Below are positions 18,713 through 26,897 of a DNA stretch of 64,000 bases, piece by piece. The DNA is taken from assembly GCF_024171955.1 (NCBI RefSeq), contig NZ_JAMTCS010000005.1:289498-353497 (forward strand), written 5' to 3'. The stretch comes from Promicromonospora thailandica (lineage in GTDB: Bacteria; Actinomycetota; Actinomycetes; Actinomycetales; Cellulomonadaceae). The notes below the pieces were generated by a model, which made no database searches, was not told the origin of the DNA, and worked only from the letters and a program-made list of their open reading frames with translations. Numbering within the stretch: the first letter of the stretch is position 1; each line of letters opens with the position of its first letter. A program made the position numbers and the translations under genes.

Positions 18713-20277
18713 CCGTCGTCCTTCAGGTCGGCCCGCACGTCCCTGGGCCCTACGCTCTCGCGGTCGACCAGCACGAACGGCTGCGCTTCGGGCAGGCCGG
18801 CGGGCACCTCAGCAGACACGGGTCGCGCCTCCCCACCGGCGAACCACCGGTGGGGGCGCACGTGCCGAGGAGCTCCGTCCTCGACCGGGAGCTCGTCCTC
18901 GGGGCGGTTGCCGGCCTCGTGGAGTGGCGCGTACCCGTAGTCGCCGTAGTGGTAGCCGCCCTGCTCCTCGAGGGCGAGCCGGTTGATGACGATCCCGTGC
19001 ACCTTCGCGCCCACCTTGGCCAGGGAGTCGAGTGCGCCGGCGAGCTGCTGCCGGTGGGTGAGACCCGCCCCGATCACGATCACCGCCCCACCGATCAGCT
19101 TGGCCAGCACGGCGCCGTCGGTCACCGGGAGCAACGGGGCCGTGTCGACGATGACCACGTCGTAGCGTTCTCCGAGCTCGTCCATCAGGGAGGTCATCGC
19201 GGCCGACCCGAGCAGCTCGCTCGGGTTCGGCGGGATCTGCCCCGACGCGAGCACGTGCAGGTTGCGGTGTCCCCAGGGCTGGATCGCGTCATCGAGCGAC
19301 GCCCGCCCGATGAGCACCGTCGTCAGACCGACCGCACCCTCCAGCCCCAGGTAGTTCGAGACAGAGGGACGGCGCAGATCGGCGTCGACCACGAGGACCC
19401 GGGAACCTGCGTCGGCGAGCGTGATGGCGAGATTGACGCTGGTGGTCGACTTCCCTTCGCCGGGTAGCGCCGAGGAGATGACGAACGTCCGCGGCCCGCC
19501 CCCGGCCTCCAGGAACTGCAGGTTGGTGCGCAGGCTTCGGAACGCCTCGGCCCGGGGGCTGTGCGGGCTCCCCTGGATGATCAGCGGATGGTCGGCCGCG
19601 TCCTCTTCGTAGGCGATGGCCCCGATCACCGAGGCGTCGGTGACCGCCGCGACGTGCGCTGCCGAACGGATGCGGGTGTCGAGCAGGTCTCGGAGCACGG
19701 CCAGCCCCACTCCGAGCAGCAGCCCGAGGGCGATGCCGAGCGCCAGGTTGAGTCCGGCCCGCGGTGCGACCGGATCCGTCGGGATGGCCGCCTCACGTAC
19801 CGTGCTGATCTGGACAGGCGAGTCCTCCTCCGAGCCGGTCGCCTGCTCGAGCTCCTGCACCACGGTGGCCAGGCTCTCGGCGACGCCGTTGGCGATCCTC
19901 GCGACCAGGTCGGGAGACTCGTCCCGCACCGTGATGTCGATCAGCACCGTCTTGGCGGGCTGCTCGGCGGACACGCTGGACGCGAGCTCGTACGGCGTGC
20001 TGTCCAGCCCGAGCTCCTCGATCACCGGTTCCAGTACCCGCGGGCTCGTCGCGAGCGCCGCGTACGACTCGACCTGGCGGCCCGTGTAGGCACTGCCCTG
20101 CGCGAGCTCGTTGACGGACGCGCCGCCACGGACCGAGACGTACACCTGGGACGTCGCCTGGTAGACGGAAGTGGTGAGCATCGTGACGAGAAGCGCGGCG
20201 CACACACCGACTGCCGCTGTCGCGGTGATCGACAGCCAACGCTTTCGAAGAATTCCGATGTATTCGGATAATCCCAT
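18709..20277 (-). CDS. Wzz-BY-kinase: chain-length regulator and tyrosine autokinase
   Basis: A 522-residue protein joining the two halves of the polysaccharide co-polymerase/kinase system. Residues 1-200 are a Wzz domain with transmembrane helices near 15-38 and 170-190. Residues 230-460 are a bacterial tyrosine kinase with Walker A ALPGEGKSTT (K276), Walker A' VLVVDADLRRPS and Walker B VVIVDTAPLL. The tyrosine cluster GGYHYGDYGY near residue 450 is the autophosphorylation site. It controls export and chain length by cycling phosphorylation with the LMW phosphatase at 29.1 kb. First gene of the minus-strand operon, reading out of an AT-rich divergent region. Confidence 0.93.
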   Translation of the reverse strand: MGLSEYIGILRKRWLSITATAAVGVCAALLVTMLTTSVYQATSQVYVSVRGGASVNELAQGSAYTGRQVESYAALATSPRVLEPVIEELGLDSTPYELASSVSAEQPAKTVLIDITVRDESPDLVARIANGVAESLATVVQELEQATGSEEDSPVQISTVREAAIPTDPVAPRAGLNLALGIALGLLLGVGLAVLRDLLDTRIRSAAHVAAVTDASVIGAIAYEEDAADHPLIIQGSPHSPRAEAFRSLRTNLQFLEAGGGPRTFVISSALPGEGKSTTSVNLAITLADAGSRVLVVDADLRRPSVSNYLGLEGAVGLTTVLIGRASLDDAIQPWGHRNLHVLASGQIPPNPSELLGSAAMTSLMDELGERYDVVIVDTAPLLPVTDGAVLAKLIGGAVIVIGAGLTHRQQLAGALDSLAKVGAKVHGIVINRLALEEQGGYHYGDYGYAPLHEAGNRPEDELPVEDGAPRHVRPHRWFAGGEARPVSAEVPAGLPEAQPFVLVDRESVGPRDVRADLKDDG

Positions 20278-20523
20278 GACGCTCCCCTGGCATTCGAGTC
20301 AATATGGGCAGAACCGAGATTGCGGGCCGCCGACCTACGCGTCACGAGCGGCCAGATCTCGCCGATGCGCCCCGAGCGCGCGCAGTCTCACCGCTATCAC
20401 TATGGTGGTTTTCACTCGATTGCGCCCGCGATAACTCACTACTTCCTTCTGCATGTATTTGCGCCCCTCGTGCGCGGCGAAAAACGCACTGGAATTCATG
20501 GATGAGAACTCTGGAGGATCTGA
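20278..20523. promoter_or_regulatory. AT-rich divergent promoter region of the polysaccharide cluster
   Basis: The 246-nt gap separates the autokinase gene (minus) from the glycosyltransferase gene (plus). It is clearly richer in A/T than its surroundings, especially 20390-20500, with CTGCATGTATTTGCG at 20450-20464 and GGAATTCATGG near 20490. No coding sequence is apparent. It must hold both promoters, but individual boxes cannot be assigned safely. Confidence 0.55.
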
Positions 20524-21366
20524 ATGGCTCGTGCACCGTACGCAGCCCCCCGGGTCTCCGTGGTGCTGCCGACGTACAACCGCGAGGCGGTCCTGCCGAC
20601 CGCGATCGCGACCGTCCTGGACCAGACCGTCCCCGTGCACGAGCTCCTGGTGGTCGACGACGGGTCGACGGACGGCACCGCGGCCGTCGTGGACCGGATC
20701 GCCGGACATGACCCGCGCGTCCGCTACCTCCATCAGCCGAACAGCGGCGCGTCGGCTGCCCGCAACCGTGGCATCGCCGAGGCATCCGGCGACGTGATCG
20801 CTTTCCAGGACAGCGACGACCTCTGGCGGCTCACGTTCCTGGAGACGCTGCTTCCCCACCTCGGCCCGGACCGGCTCGTCTTCGGCTCCCACGTGCTGCA
20901 CTCGCGCGACGGCAGCTCGCACGTGGTCCCCCGGGGCATGGTCACCGACCCGGTGCGGGTGCTTCGGCGACGCAACATAGCGTCCACGCAGACGATCGTC
21001 GCCGACGCCGGTTTGCTGGCCCGGATCGGCTTCGACACCGCACTGCGGCGCTTCCAGGACTGGGACCTCTGCCTCGCCGTGCTGGCGGTCCCCGGTGCCC
21101 GGGTCGTCCACGTACCTCGTGTCGTCGCGGACGTGCGGCGGGAGGCCGACAGCATCTCGGAGGGCTCGGCCGCCGTGCGGGACCAGGCGCTCCGCACCGT
21201 CTTCCGCAAGCACCGCCGCCAGTTCCTGCGCGACCCGGTCGCGCTCGCGCGAATCGTCCTGCGCGCCTGGGGGCGTCCGTTCCTGCGCGGCCTCGTCGGC
21301 CTCGATCCACCGCGCCCGAGGCCGCGTACAGGTCCCGTCCCCGTGGCGCCAGGGCCCCGGTCGTGA
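20524..21366 (+). CDS. GT2-family glycosyltransferase
   Basis: A 280-residue GT-A enzyme. VSVVLPTYNRE opens the fold, LLVVDDGSTDGT binds the nucleotide sugar, NSGASAARNRGI and FQDSDDLW (the DXD metal site, near residues 98-101) follow, and FQDWDLCLAVL supplies the ED-like catalytic segment. It adds a sugar to the growing repeat unit in the cytosol. ATG 20524 has GGAGG about 7 nt upstream. It is the first of three plus-strand genes, the next starting in a GTGA overlap. The C-terminal tail after residue 235 is basic and proline-rich. Confidence 0.9.
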   Translation: MARAPYAAPRVSVVLPTYNREAVLPTAIATVLDQTVPVHELLVVDDGSTDGTAAVVDRIAGHDPRVRYLHQPNSGASAARNRGIAEASGDVIAFQDSDDLWRLTFLETLLPHLGPDRLVFGSHVLHSRDGSSHVVPRGMVTDPVRVLRRRNIASTQTIVADAGLLARIGFDTALRRFQDWDLCLAVLAVPGARVVHVPRVVADVRREADSISEGSAAVRDQALRTVFRKHRRQFLRDPVALARIVLRAWGRPFLRGLVGLDPPRPRPRTGPVPVAPGPRS

Positions 21367-22685
21367 GCGTCGCCGGACCGGTGCACGCACCGGAGAGCAC
21401 GGACACGGAGGACGGCCTCGCGGCCGACGCCTCCGGCGGGGCACCGACACGCGCAGCCCGACTGACGACCGCCGCGACCGTCGTCCTCGTGCTCGGGATG
21501 CTGGTCAGCTTCAAGCTGACCGGCCGCTTCGCCGTCTCGAACGTGGCCCAGGTCGTGGCGCTCGTCCTGCTGTTCATGGCGCACCCCCGTCTGCTGCACC
21601 CCAAGGACGTCGGCCTCCTCCTCCTCGGTCTCGGCTCGGTCGCCGCCGCTGCGTACTCGGTCTCGGCCCAGTACGGCTACGTGATCCGTCTGGAGCACAC
21701 GCTGTTCTTCGCCCTCGTCGCGCTGCACCTGGTGGCCATGTACCGGGTGTGCCGCGACCGGGGGAACGGCCCGGCGGTGGCCGAGGGTCTCCGCAGGGCG
21801 ATCCCGGTGGCGCTCGTCCTGATCCTCGTGCTGCTGGCACTCGACCTGGCGTCCGGCACGGCACGCCGGCGGCTCGGTTTCGACGACAAGTCGCACGCCT
21901 CCGTCGCGCTCTGCTTCCTCGCCTTCGCCACCCTGCGGTTCAGCAGGTCACCGCTGCGGATCATCACGTCCCTGGTGTTCTTCGTCGTGAGCCTGCTGAC
22001 CATCTCGCGGCTGCCGTACCTGTTCGCGCCGACGTACCTCCTCGCCTTCGTCCTCGAATACCGGAACATCCGAGCGCGTGCCGCCCACGCCTGGCAGGTG
22101 TACGGCGCGCACCTCCTGCTCCTCGCCGCCGTCGCGGCACCCGTCGTGATCGCGGTGCGGGCCGGGGACTACTTCGACTCGTTCCGGCGCCTGGTGGAGA
22201 GCGACGACGTCACCGGACGGTCGACGGATGCCCACCTGCTGCTCCTGCAGTACGCAGCGGAGCTGAAGATCGACAGCGTCGCGAACCTGCTGCTCGGTGT
22301 GACGCCCGGCGGCTTCTCCGAGGTGACGTACCGCAGCGGCATCGACGTCAGCGAGCTCGCCGTGACCGACCCGGCCGCCTTCGAGAAGTTCGTGCTCGGC
22401 GACGCCCCGATGCACTCCGCGGTGGGGTCCGTCGCGCTCGAGTTCCCGTTGTGGGTGGCGCTGCTGTTCCTGACAGTCTCGGTGGTCACGTTCGTTCGTC
22501 TGGTCCAGCGCCGCGAGGCCGTGCTGTGGCTCTACGCCGCACCGCTCGCGGTCGCGTGCCTCTTCTACTCCAGCCACAACGAGGTGCACCACCTCGTCTC
22601 GTGGACCGTACTGATCGCAGCCGCGTTCAGCCGACCACCGTTGTCGCGCGGATCAGCGATCCCTGTCCGTCGAGGAGAACCGTGA
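21363..22685 (+). CDS. Wzy-like polysaccharide polymerase/O-antigen ligase-family protein
   Basis: A 440-residue protein with about ten membrane helices and a large extracytoplasmic loop at residues 270-350. Its shape and location match Wzy polymerases, which vary greatly in sequence. A RSTDAHLLLLQYAAELKI segment lies at the start of the loop. Identification rests on topology and on being flanked by glycosyltransferase and pyruvyltransferase genes in a cluster with Wzx and Wzz. It starts at GTG 21363, overlapping the upstream stop by 4 bp, and overlaps the following GTG start likewise, so the three genes are translationally coupled. Confidence 0.78.
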   Translation: MSVAGPVHAPESTDTEDGLAADASGGAPTRAARLTTAATVVLVLGMLVSFKLTGRFAVSNVAQVVALVLLFMAHPRLLHPKDVGLLLLGLGSVAAAAYSVSAQYGYVIRLEHTLFFALVALHLVAMYRVCRDRGNGPAVAEGLRRAIPVALVLILVLLALDLASGTARRRLGFDDKSHASVALCFLAFATLRFSRSPLRIITSLVFFVVSLLTISRLPYLFAPTYLLAFVLEYRNIRARAAHAWQVYGAHLLLLAAVAAPVVIAVRAGDYFDSFRRLVESDDVTGRSTDAHLLLLQYAAELKIDSVANLLLGVTPGGFSEVTYRSGIDVSELAVTDPAAFEKFVLGDAPMHSAVGSVALEFPLWVALLFLTVSVVTFVRLVQRREAVLWLYAAPLAVACLFYSSHNEVHHLVSWTVLIAAAFSRPPLSRGSAIPVRRGEP

Positions 22686-23797
22686 GCGGTCCCGCACCCC
22701 AGATCTTCCTCTGGCTCACCGGACAGGAGGACAACGTCGGCGACTCCGCCCTGCGCAGGCCCTACGCCCGCGCCCTGGCCGACGCGGGACCGGTCACGGC
22801 CTGGTGCGGCGGGCCCGGGACGGGATACCAGAGAGGTCTGGCCCTGCCGCCCGACGTCACGGTGTCACGCAGTCTCCTGCGATGGTGGACCGCGCTCGTG
22901 GCGTCGGGCCTGCGACGGCCGACGGTTCTCGCGTTCAACGCGGGCGAGTTCGACGTCACGAAGGCCTACCTCGTCGGTGTCGTCGCGCTCCTGCCGCTCC
23001 TGCCTCTGATCAGGCTCCGTGGCGGCAGCGTCATCTGGGTGGGAGCCGGGGTCCGCCGTCGTAGAAGGGGCCTGATGTGGCCGTTCGGAGCCCTGGCGCG
23101 TCTGGCCGACGTGCTGGTCTGGCGCGACGACCGGTCCGGGGCGCTCCTGCGGGCGGCACCCGCGATGCCGGACTGGGCGTTCGCGCTGCCACCAGGTGGG
23201 CTCCTGGAGGAGCGCCGGGGTAGCGGGGACCGTGACTGCGTGGTCGTCTCGCTGCGTTCCGACCGGCCGATGCCGTCACCCGGATGGATCGCGTCCGTCG
23301 GACGACTGGCAAGGCGCCTGAGCGCCGAAGTGGTCGTGGTGGCGCAGGTGGAGCGCGACGACGCTCGCGCCCGGCACGTGGGGCGACTGCTGGGTGCCAC
23401 GGTGGTCGGCTGGAGCTCCGCCGACCACGCGGTGCAGGAACGTGCGCTCCGGGACGTCTACCGACGCGCGCACGTGGTCGTCTCCGACCGCCTGCACGTG
23501 CTGGTGCTCGCCGCGACCGAGGGCGCCGTGCCGCTGGGCTGGTGCGAGCAGGCCACCGAGAAGATCGCGAGCCACTTCGCGGTCGTGGGGGCGGAGTGGG
23601 CCGGTCCCGGCGCGGACGGGTCGGCCGCACGGCTCGACACGCTCGACGCCGCGACGGTGAACGCGCTGAGCCGCCGGACGGCCACCGCCGTGCGCGACGC
23701 GGCCGCCGAGGTCCGGCGGACCGCCCACCACATGGGCTCCGTGATCAGCGCTCGCGCCGACGGCGTCCGGACCTCACGCGACACCCAGCCGACGTAG
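22682..23797 (+). CDS. Polysaccharide pyruvyl transferase family protein (long form)
   Basis: A 371-residue protein starting at GTG 22682, with GAGGAG 4 nt upstream and a GTGA overlap with the polymerase gene. LTGQEDNVGDSALRRPYARAL matches the 'NxGD' opening of PF04230. IWVGAGVRRRRRGLMWPFGALA contains the basic phosphoenolpyruvate-binding stretch, and DVYRRAHVVVSDRLHVLVLAATEGAVP is the conserved DRLHxxxLA block. It probably adds a pyruvate ketal to the repeat unit. The last 24 bp overlap the convergent glycosyltransferase gene. Confidence 0.83.
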   Translation: MSGPAPQIFLWLTGQEDNVGDSALRRPYARALADAGPVTAWCGGPGTGYQRGLALPPDVTVSRSLLRWWTALVASGLRRPTVLAFNAGEFDVTKAYLVGVVALLPLLPLIRLRGGSVIWVGAGVRRRRRGLMWPFGALARLADVLVWRDDRSGALLRAAPAMPDWAFALPPGGLLEERRGSGDRDCVVVSLRSDRPMPSPGWIASVGRLARRLSAEVVVVAQVERDDARARHVGRLLGATVVGWSSADHAVQERALRDVYRRAHVVVSDRLHVLVLAATEGAVPLGWCEQATEKIASHFAVVGAEWAGPGADGSAARLDTLDAATVNALSRRTATAVRDAAAEVRRTAHHMGSVISARADGVRTSRDTQPT

Positions 23798-24556
23798 GCG
23801 CCGCGTGCTCCGGTCCGGGAGCGGCAGCAGGCAGTACGGGTGCGTGCCGTAGAACCGCGCGGCGGAACGCAGCTCGTTGCGCCAAGCCCTGACGGTGACG
23901 TTCCGCCGGGTCTCCCTGCGCCAGCCGTGCACCCAGCGGACACCGCCGTCAACCCGGACCGGCAGCCCGAGCGCGCGGCTGCGCAGGCCCAGGTCGTGGT
24001 CCTCGTAGTAGAGGAAGTACGCGGGGTCCCATCCGCCGACGCGGCGGAAGTCGGCTCTTGTCATCGCGAGCGCCGCGCCCATGACCCAGGCGACGTCGAT
24101 CACCTCCGACGCCTCGGCTCGCTTCACGTACCTGGGACTGTCGTACCCCAGCAGGTGGCCCACCTTCCGGTGCAGGTACGGGATCCCCCGCCCGTTCTCC
24201 TGAAGCGTCCCGTCCGCGTTCACGAGCTGGGGCGCCACGATCCCCCCGTGCCGCCGTACCTGTGCGGCGAGCGCCGCGATCCCGTCGGGGGTCACGGTGA
24301 CGTCCGGGTTGCAGAAGATCAGTACTTCCGATTCTGTGGCGGCGGCGCCCACGTTGTTCGCGGTCGAGAACCCGCGGTTGGTCTCGAGCTCGATGACCTG
24401 CGCGCCGAGCCGGCGGCCGACCTGTGCGGAGCCGTCCGACGAGGAGTTGTCCACGACCGTCCACGCATAGGGCCCGAACGGCCGACCTGCCCAGAAACGT
24501 TCGAGGGTGGGCGCGCTGTTGTACGTGACGGTGATCAGGCTGACCTCGGTTGTCAC
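23774..24556 (-). CDS. GT2-family glycosyltransferase (rhamnosyltransferase-like)
   Basis: A 260-residue GT-A enzyme of the WbbL/rhamnosyltransferase type. VSLITVTYNSAPTLERF, TVVDNSSSDGS, LETNRGFSTANNVGA and LIFCNPDVTVTPDG (the DXD equivalent) are all present. ENGRGIPY and GWDPAYFLYYEDHDLGLRSRAL, with the catalytic ED region, follow. A deoxysugar such as rhamnose is plausible but not proven. It lies 13 nt after the initiating sugar transferase gene on the same strand, and its 3' end overlaps the convergent pyruvyltransferase gene. Confidence 0.88.
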   Translation of the reverse strand: MTTEVSLITVTYNSAPTLERFWAGRPFGPYAWTVVDNSSSDGSAQVGRRLGAQVIELETNRGFSTANNVGAAATESEVLIFCNPDVTVTPDGIAALAAQVRRHGGIVAPQLVNADGTLQENGRGIPYLHRKVGHLLGYDSPRYVKRAEASEVIDVAWVMGAALAMTRADFRRVGGWDPAYFLYYEDHDLGLRSRALGLPVRVDGGVRWVHGWRRETRRNVTVRAWRNELRSAARFYGTHPYCLLPLPDRSTRRLRRLGVA

Positions 24557-24569
24557 AGGTGCTCCCAGC

Positions 24570-26072
24570 TCAGTAGGACCCGCTGGGGGCGAGCACCTCG
24601 CGCGCCGTCCGCAGCATGATCGCGATGTCGCCGAGCAGGCTCCAGTTCTCCACGTAGTAGAGGTCCAGCCGCGTGCCCTGGTCGATGGTCAGGTCGTTGC
24701 GGCCGCTCACCTGCCACAGGCCGGTCAGGCCCGGCTTGACGAACAGCCGCCGCCGCAGCGCGTCGTCGTACTGCGCCACCTCGAGCGCCACCTGCGGGCG
24801 CGGCCCGACCAGGCTCATGTCGCCCTTGACGACGTTGAGCAGCTGCGGCAGCTCGTCGAGCGAGTACTTGCGCAGGAACCGGCCGAGGCGGGTCACCCGG
24901 GGGTCGGCCTTCGGCTTGTAGTAGACGCCGACGGCGCCGTCGAGCACGTCGGCGAGCTGCGCCTCGGCGTCCTGCCGCATGGTGCGCAGCTTGTAGAGGG
25001 TGAAGGGCCGGCCGTACTGGCCGATCCGCTGCTGCGTGAACAGCGCCGGTCCGGGGCTGGTCAGCCGAATCAGTCCGGCGAGGGTGAGGACGGGGAGCAC
25101 GGCGACCAGCAGGAACAGGCCACCCACCACCACGTCGAAGGTCCGCTTCAGGACGTGCTGGATGCCCGTGTGACCCGGGGGCGAGACCTGGACCACCGGC
25201 ACCCCGTCGACGGGGGTGATCATCAGCCGGGGGCTCGCGACGTCGGCGAGGCCGGGAACCACCATGAGCTCCGCCCCGGTCCGCTCCAGGTCCCAGGCGA
25301 GGCGTTTGAGCACCTGCGGCGTCGCGCCGTCCCACGCCGTGACCGCGACCGCGTCCACGTCGTGCGCGTGGGCGGCCTCCGCCGCGTGCTCGATGTCGCC
25401 GAGCACGGGGACGCCGTCGACCGGGGACGGCAGCGTCCGGCCGCCCGGCAGGCACACGCCGACCACCCGGAACCCGGCCTGGTGGTTGCGGTCCACGCGG
25501 CGGCACAGGTCGACGACGGCGCCCCGGGCGCCGACGACGAGGGTGCGCCGGTGGAACTCTCCGCGGGCCCGTTCGCGGTGCAGCAGCGTGGTCAGCAGCC
25601 ACCGGCCGCCGACGACGAGGGCGATCCCGATCGGGAGTGTCACCGCGACGTAGGACCGGGCGAGGTCGAACTTGATCAGGTAGCAGACGATCGCGGTGAG
25701 CCCGAAGAGCCCGACGGTCGCCCGGACCACCCGGAGGTACTCCTCCCGGCCGGAGCCGAGCACCCGGGGGCTGCGCCCGCCGGAGAGGCCGATGGCCAGC
25801 ACCCACGCCTCGGCCAGGACCACGGAGATGAGCACGTACTGCCCACCGCGCGGTTCGAAGAGCTGTACCTCGGTGCTCCGGTCGAACCGGAGCACGTAGC
25901 CGAGGGCCACCGCCACCATGACGGCGCCGAGGTCCATGACGACCGCCCGCAGCACGAGCACGTCCTGCCAGCGTGCCGCGGGGCCGGTGCGTCGCCGAGG
26001 TCCGGCGGCCGGCTCGCCCAGGTCGGCGTGGACGTCCTCGAGGTCGGAGGGAGCTCTGCTGTCGATGGTCAA
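24570..26072 (-). CDS. Exopolysaccharide polyprenyl glycosylphosphotransferase (initiating enzyme)
   Basis: A 500-residue membrane enzyme that starts repeat-unit synthesis by placing a hexose-1-phosphate on undecaprenyl phosphate. Several helices span residues 45-165 and 310-335, with a Rossmann-like CoA-binding-type domain between them. The C-terminal PF02397 domain has [46 protein letters not shown] and [13 protein letters not shown] take TTG 26072 because AGGAG lies 6 nt upstream; ATG 26141, with GGGGAG only 1 nt away, would add 23 non-family residues. The sugar specificity, glucose or galactose, is unknown. Confidence 0.9.
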   Translation of the reverse strand: MTIDSRAPSDLEDVHADLGEPAAGPRRRTGPAARWQDVLVLRAVVMDLGAVMVAVALGYVLRFDRSTEVQLFEPRGGQYVLISVVLAEAWVLAIGLSGGRSPRVLGSGREEYLRVVRATVGLFGLTAIVCYLIKFDLARSYVAVTLPIGIALVVGGRWLLTTLLHRERARGEFHRRTLVVGARGAVVDLCRRVDRNHQAGFRVVGVCLPGGRTLPSPVDGVPVLGDIEHAAEAAHAHDVDAVAVTAWDGATPQVLKRLAWDLERTGAELMVVPGLADVASPRLMITPVDGVPVVQVSPPGHTGIQHVLKRTFDVVVGGLFLLVAVLPVLTLAGLIRLTSPGPALFTQQRIGQYGRPFTLYKLRTMRQDAEAQLADVLDGAVGVYYKPKADPRVTRLGRFLRKYSLDELPQLLNVVKGDMSLVGPRPQVALEVAQYDDALRRRLFVKPGLTGLWQVSGRNDLTIDQGTRLDLYYVENWSLLGDIAIMLRTAREVLAPSGSY

Positions 26073-26216
26073 GACCGCTCCTGGGTATCGCGTCCGGGTA
26101 TCGCGTCGGGCCTGTCCGTCTGGGGGTCGCGGCCCGCGCACCGCATGCTCCCCGTGGTCGTGCGGGTGCGGTGCGCGGGCCGGCCGGGAGGCCGCCCGGG
26201 GGCGGCCGGAGCAGGA

Positions 26217-26774
26217 TCAGCCGCGGCGTGCCCGGATCCGGGACGCCACCAGCGCGAGGGCTCCGACGACCAGCAGGCCGCCGGCGATCGCGAGGTAGGG
26301 CAGGCTCGTCGAGCCGGTCGCCGCCAGGCCACCGCCCCCGCCGCCGTCCGCGTCGTCGTCGTCCCCGCCCGCCGCGGTGACGGAGATCGTGTAGACCTCG
26401 GAGAGCGGCTCGCCGTTGCTGTCGAGCACCTGGACGGTGTAGTCCCCTGGCGCGGACAGCGTCAGCGTGTCGGTCGCCGTGCCGTCCTCGTCGAGCGTGA
26501 GCTCGGTCGACGACGTGCCGGCCACGTCGACCGCGCCGTCCTCCGCCGCGGCCTGGCCCGCGAAGGAGACCTGCTCGGTGATCGTGGCCCCGGCCAGGTC
26601 GGTGCACTGGATGGTCAGGTCGAGGGGTTCGCCCGCGGCCACGGTCAGGCTGTCGAAGGTGATCGTGCACGGGAACTCGGTGGGCCCGTACTCGTCGTCG
26701 GCAGACGCGACCGATGTCGAGCCCAGCACGGCGACGGCGCTGAGGGCGATAGCGCTGATGAGGCGTCGAAGCAT
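26217..26774 (-). CDS. LAXTG-anchored secreted surface protein
   Basis: A 185-residue exported protein. Signal peptide MLRRLISAIALSAVAVLGST, cleaved near ASADD, is followed by one beta-rich domain with two cysteines (C36, C57), then an acidic/Gly linker and the sorting signal LAATGS. A hydrophobic helix (LPYLAIAGGLLVVGALALVA) and basic tail RIRARRG follow. LAXTG is the motif cut by class E sortases of high-GC Gram-positives, so the protein should be covalently wall-linked. No sortase gene is in the window. It may help hold or organise the capsule. The domain belongs to no family I recognise. Confidence 0.8.
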   Translation of the reverse strand: MLRRLISAIALSAVAVLGSTSVASADDEYGPTEFPCTITFDSLTVAAGEPLDLTIQCTDLAGATITEQVSFAGQAAAEDGAVDVAGTSSTELTLDEDGTATDTLTLSAPGDYTVQVLDSNGEPLSEVYTISVTAAGGDDDDADGGGGGGLAATGSTSLPYLAIAGGLLVVGALALVASRIRARRG

Positions 26775-26897
26775 TTCTCAGTCCTCTGGTGTTCGGGGAG
26801 ATGTAGATCCACTTTCATGCAGTGCTCGTGCACCGGGTGGCGCATCCCGGATATCCCGCCCGGGTGCGCGGACCATCAGTCGGTTTTCGTTCGGAAA
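26775..26897. other. AT-rich gap between the surface-protein and DUF4012 genes
   Basis: A 123-nt non-coding stretch, A/T-rich like the neighbouring 3' end of the DUF4012 gene. It holds the promoter and leader of the LAXTG gene (GAGGACTGAG lies before its ATG). No clear terminator hairpin is visible. Confidence 0.35.

Noticed and set aside
26089..26110. GGTATCGCGTC occurring twice in tandem upstream of the sugar transferase gene
   Set aside because: Only two copies of about 10 nt; too short to call a repeat array or operator.
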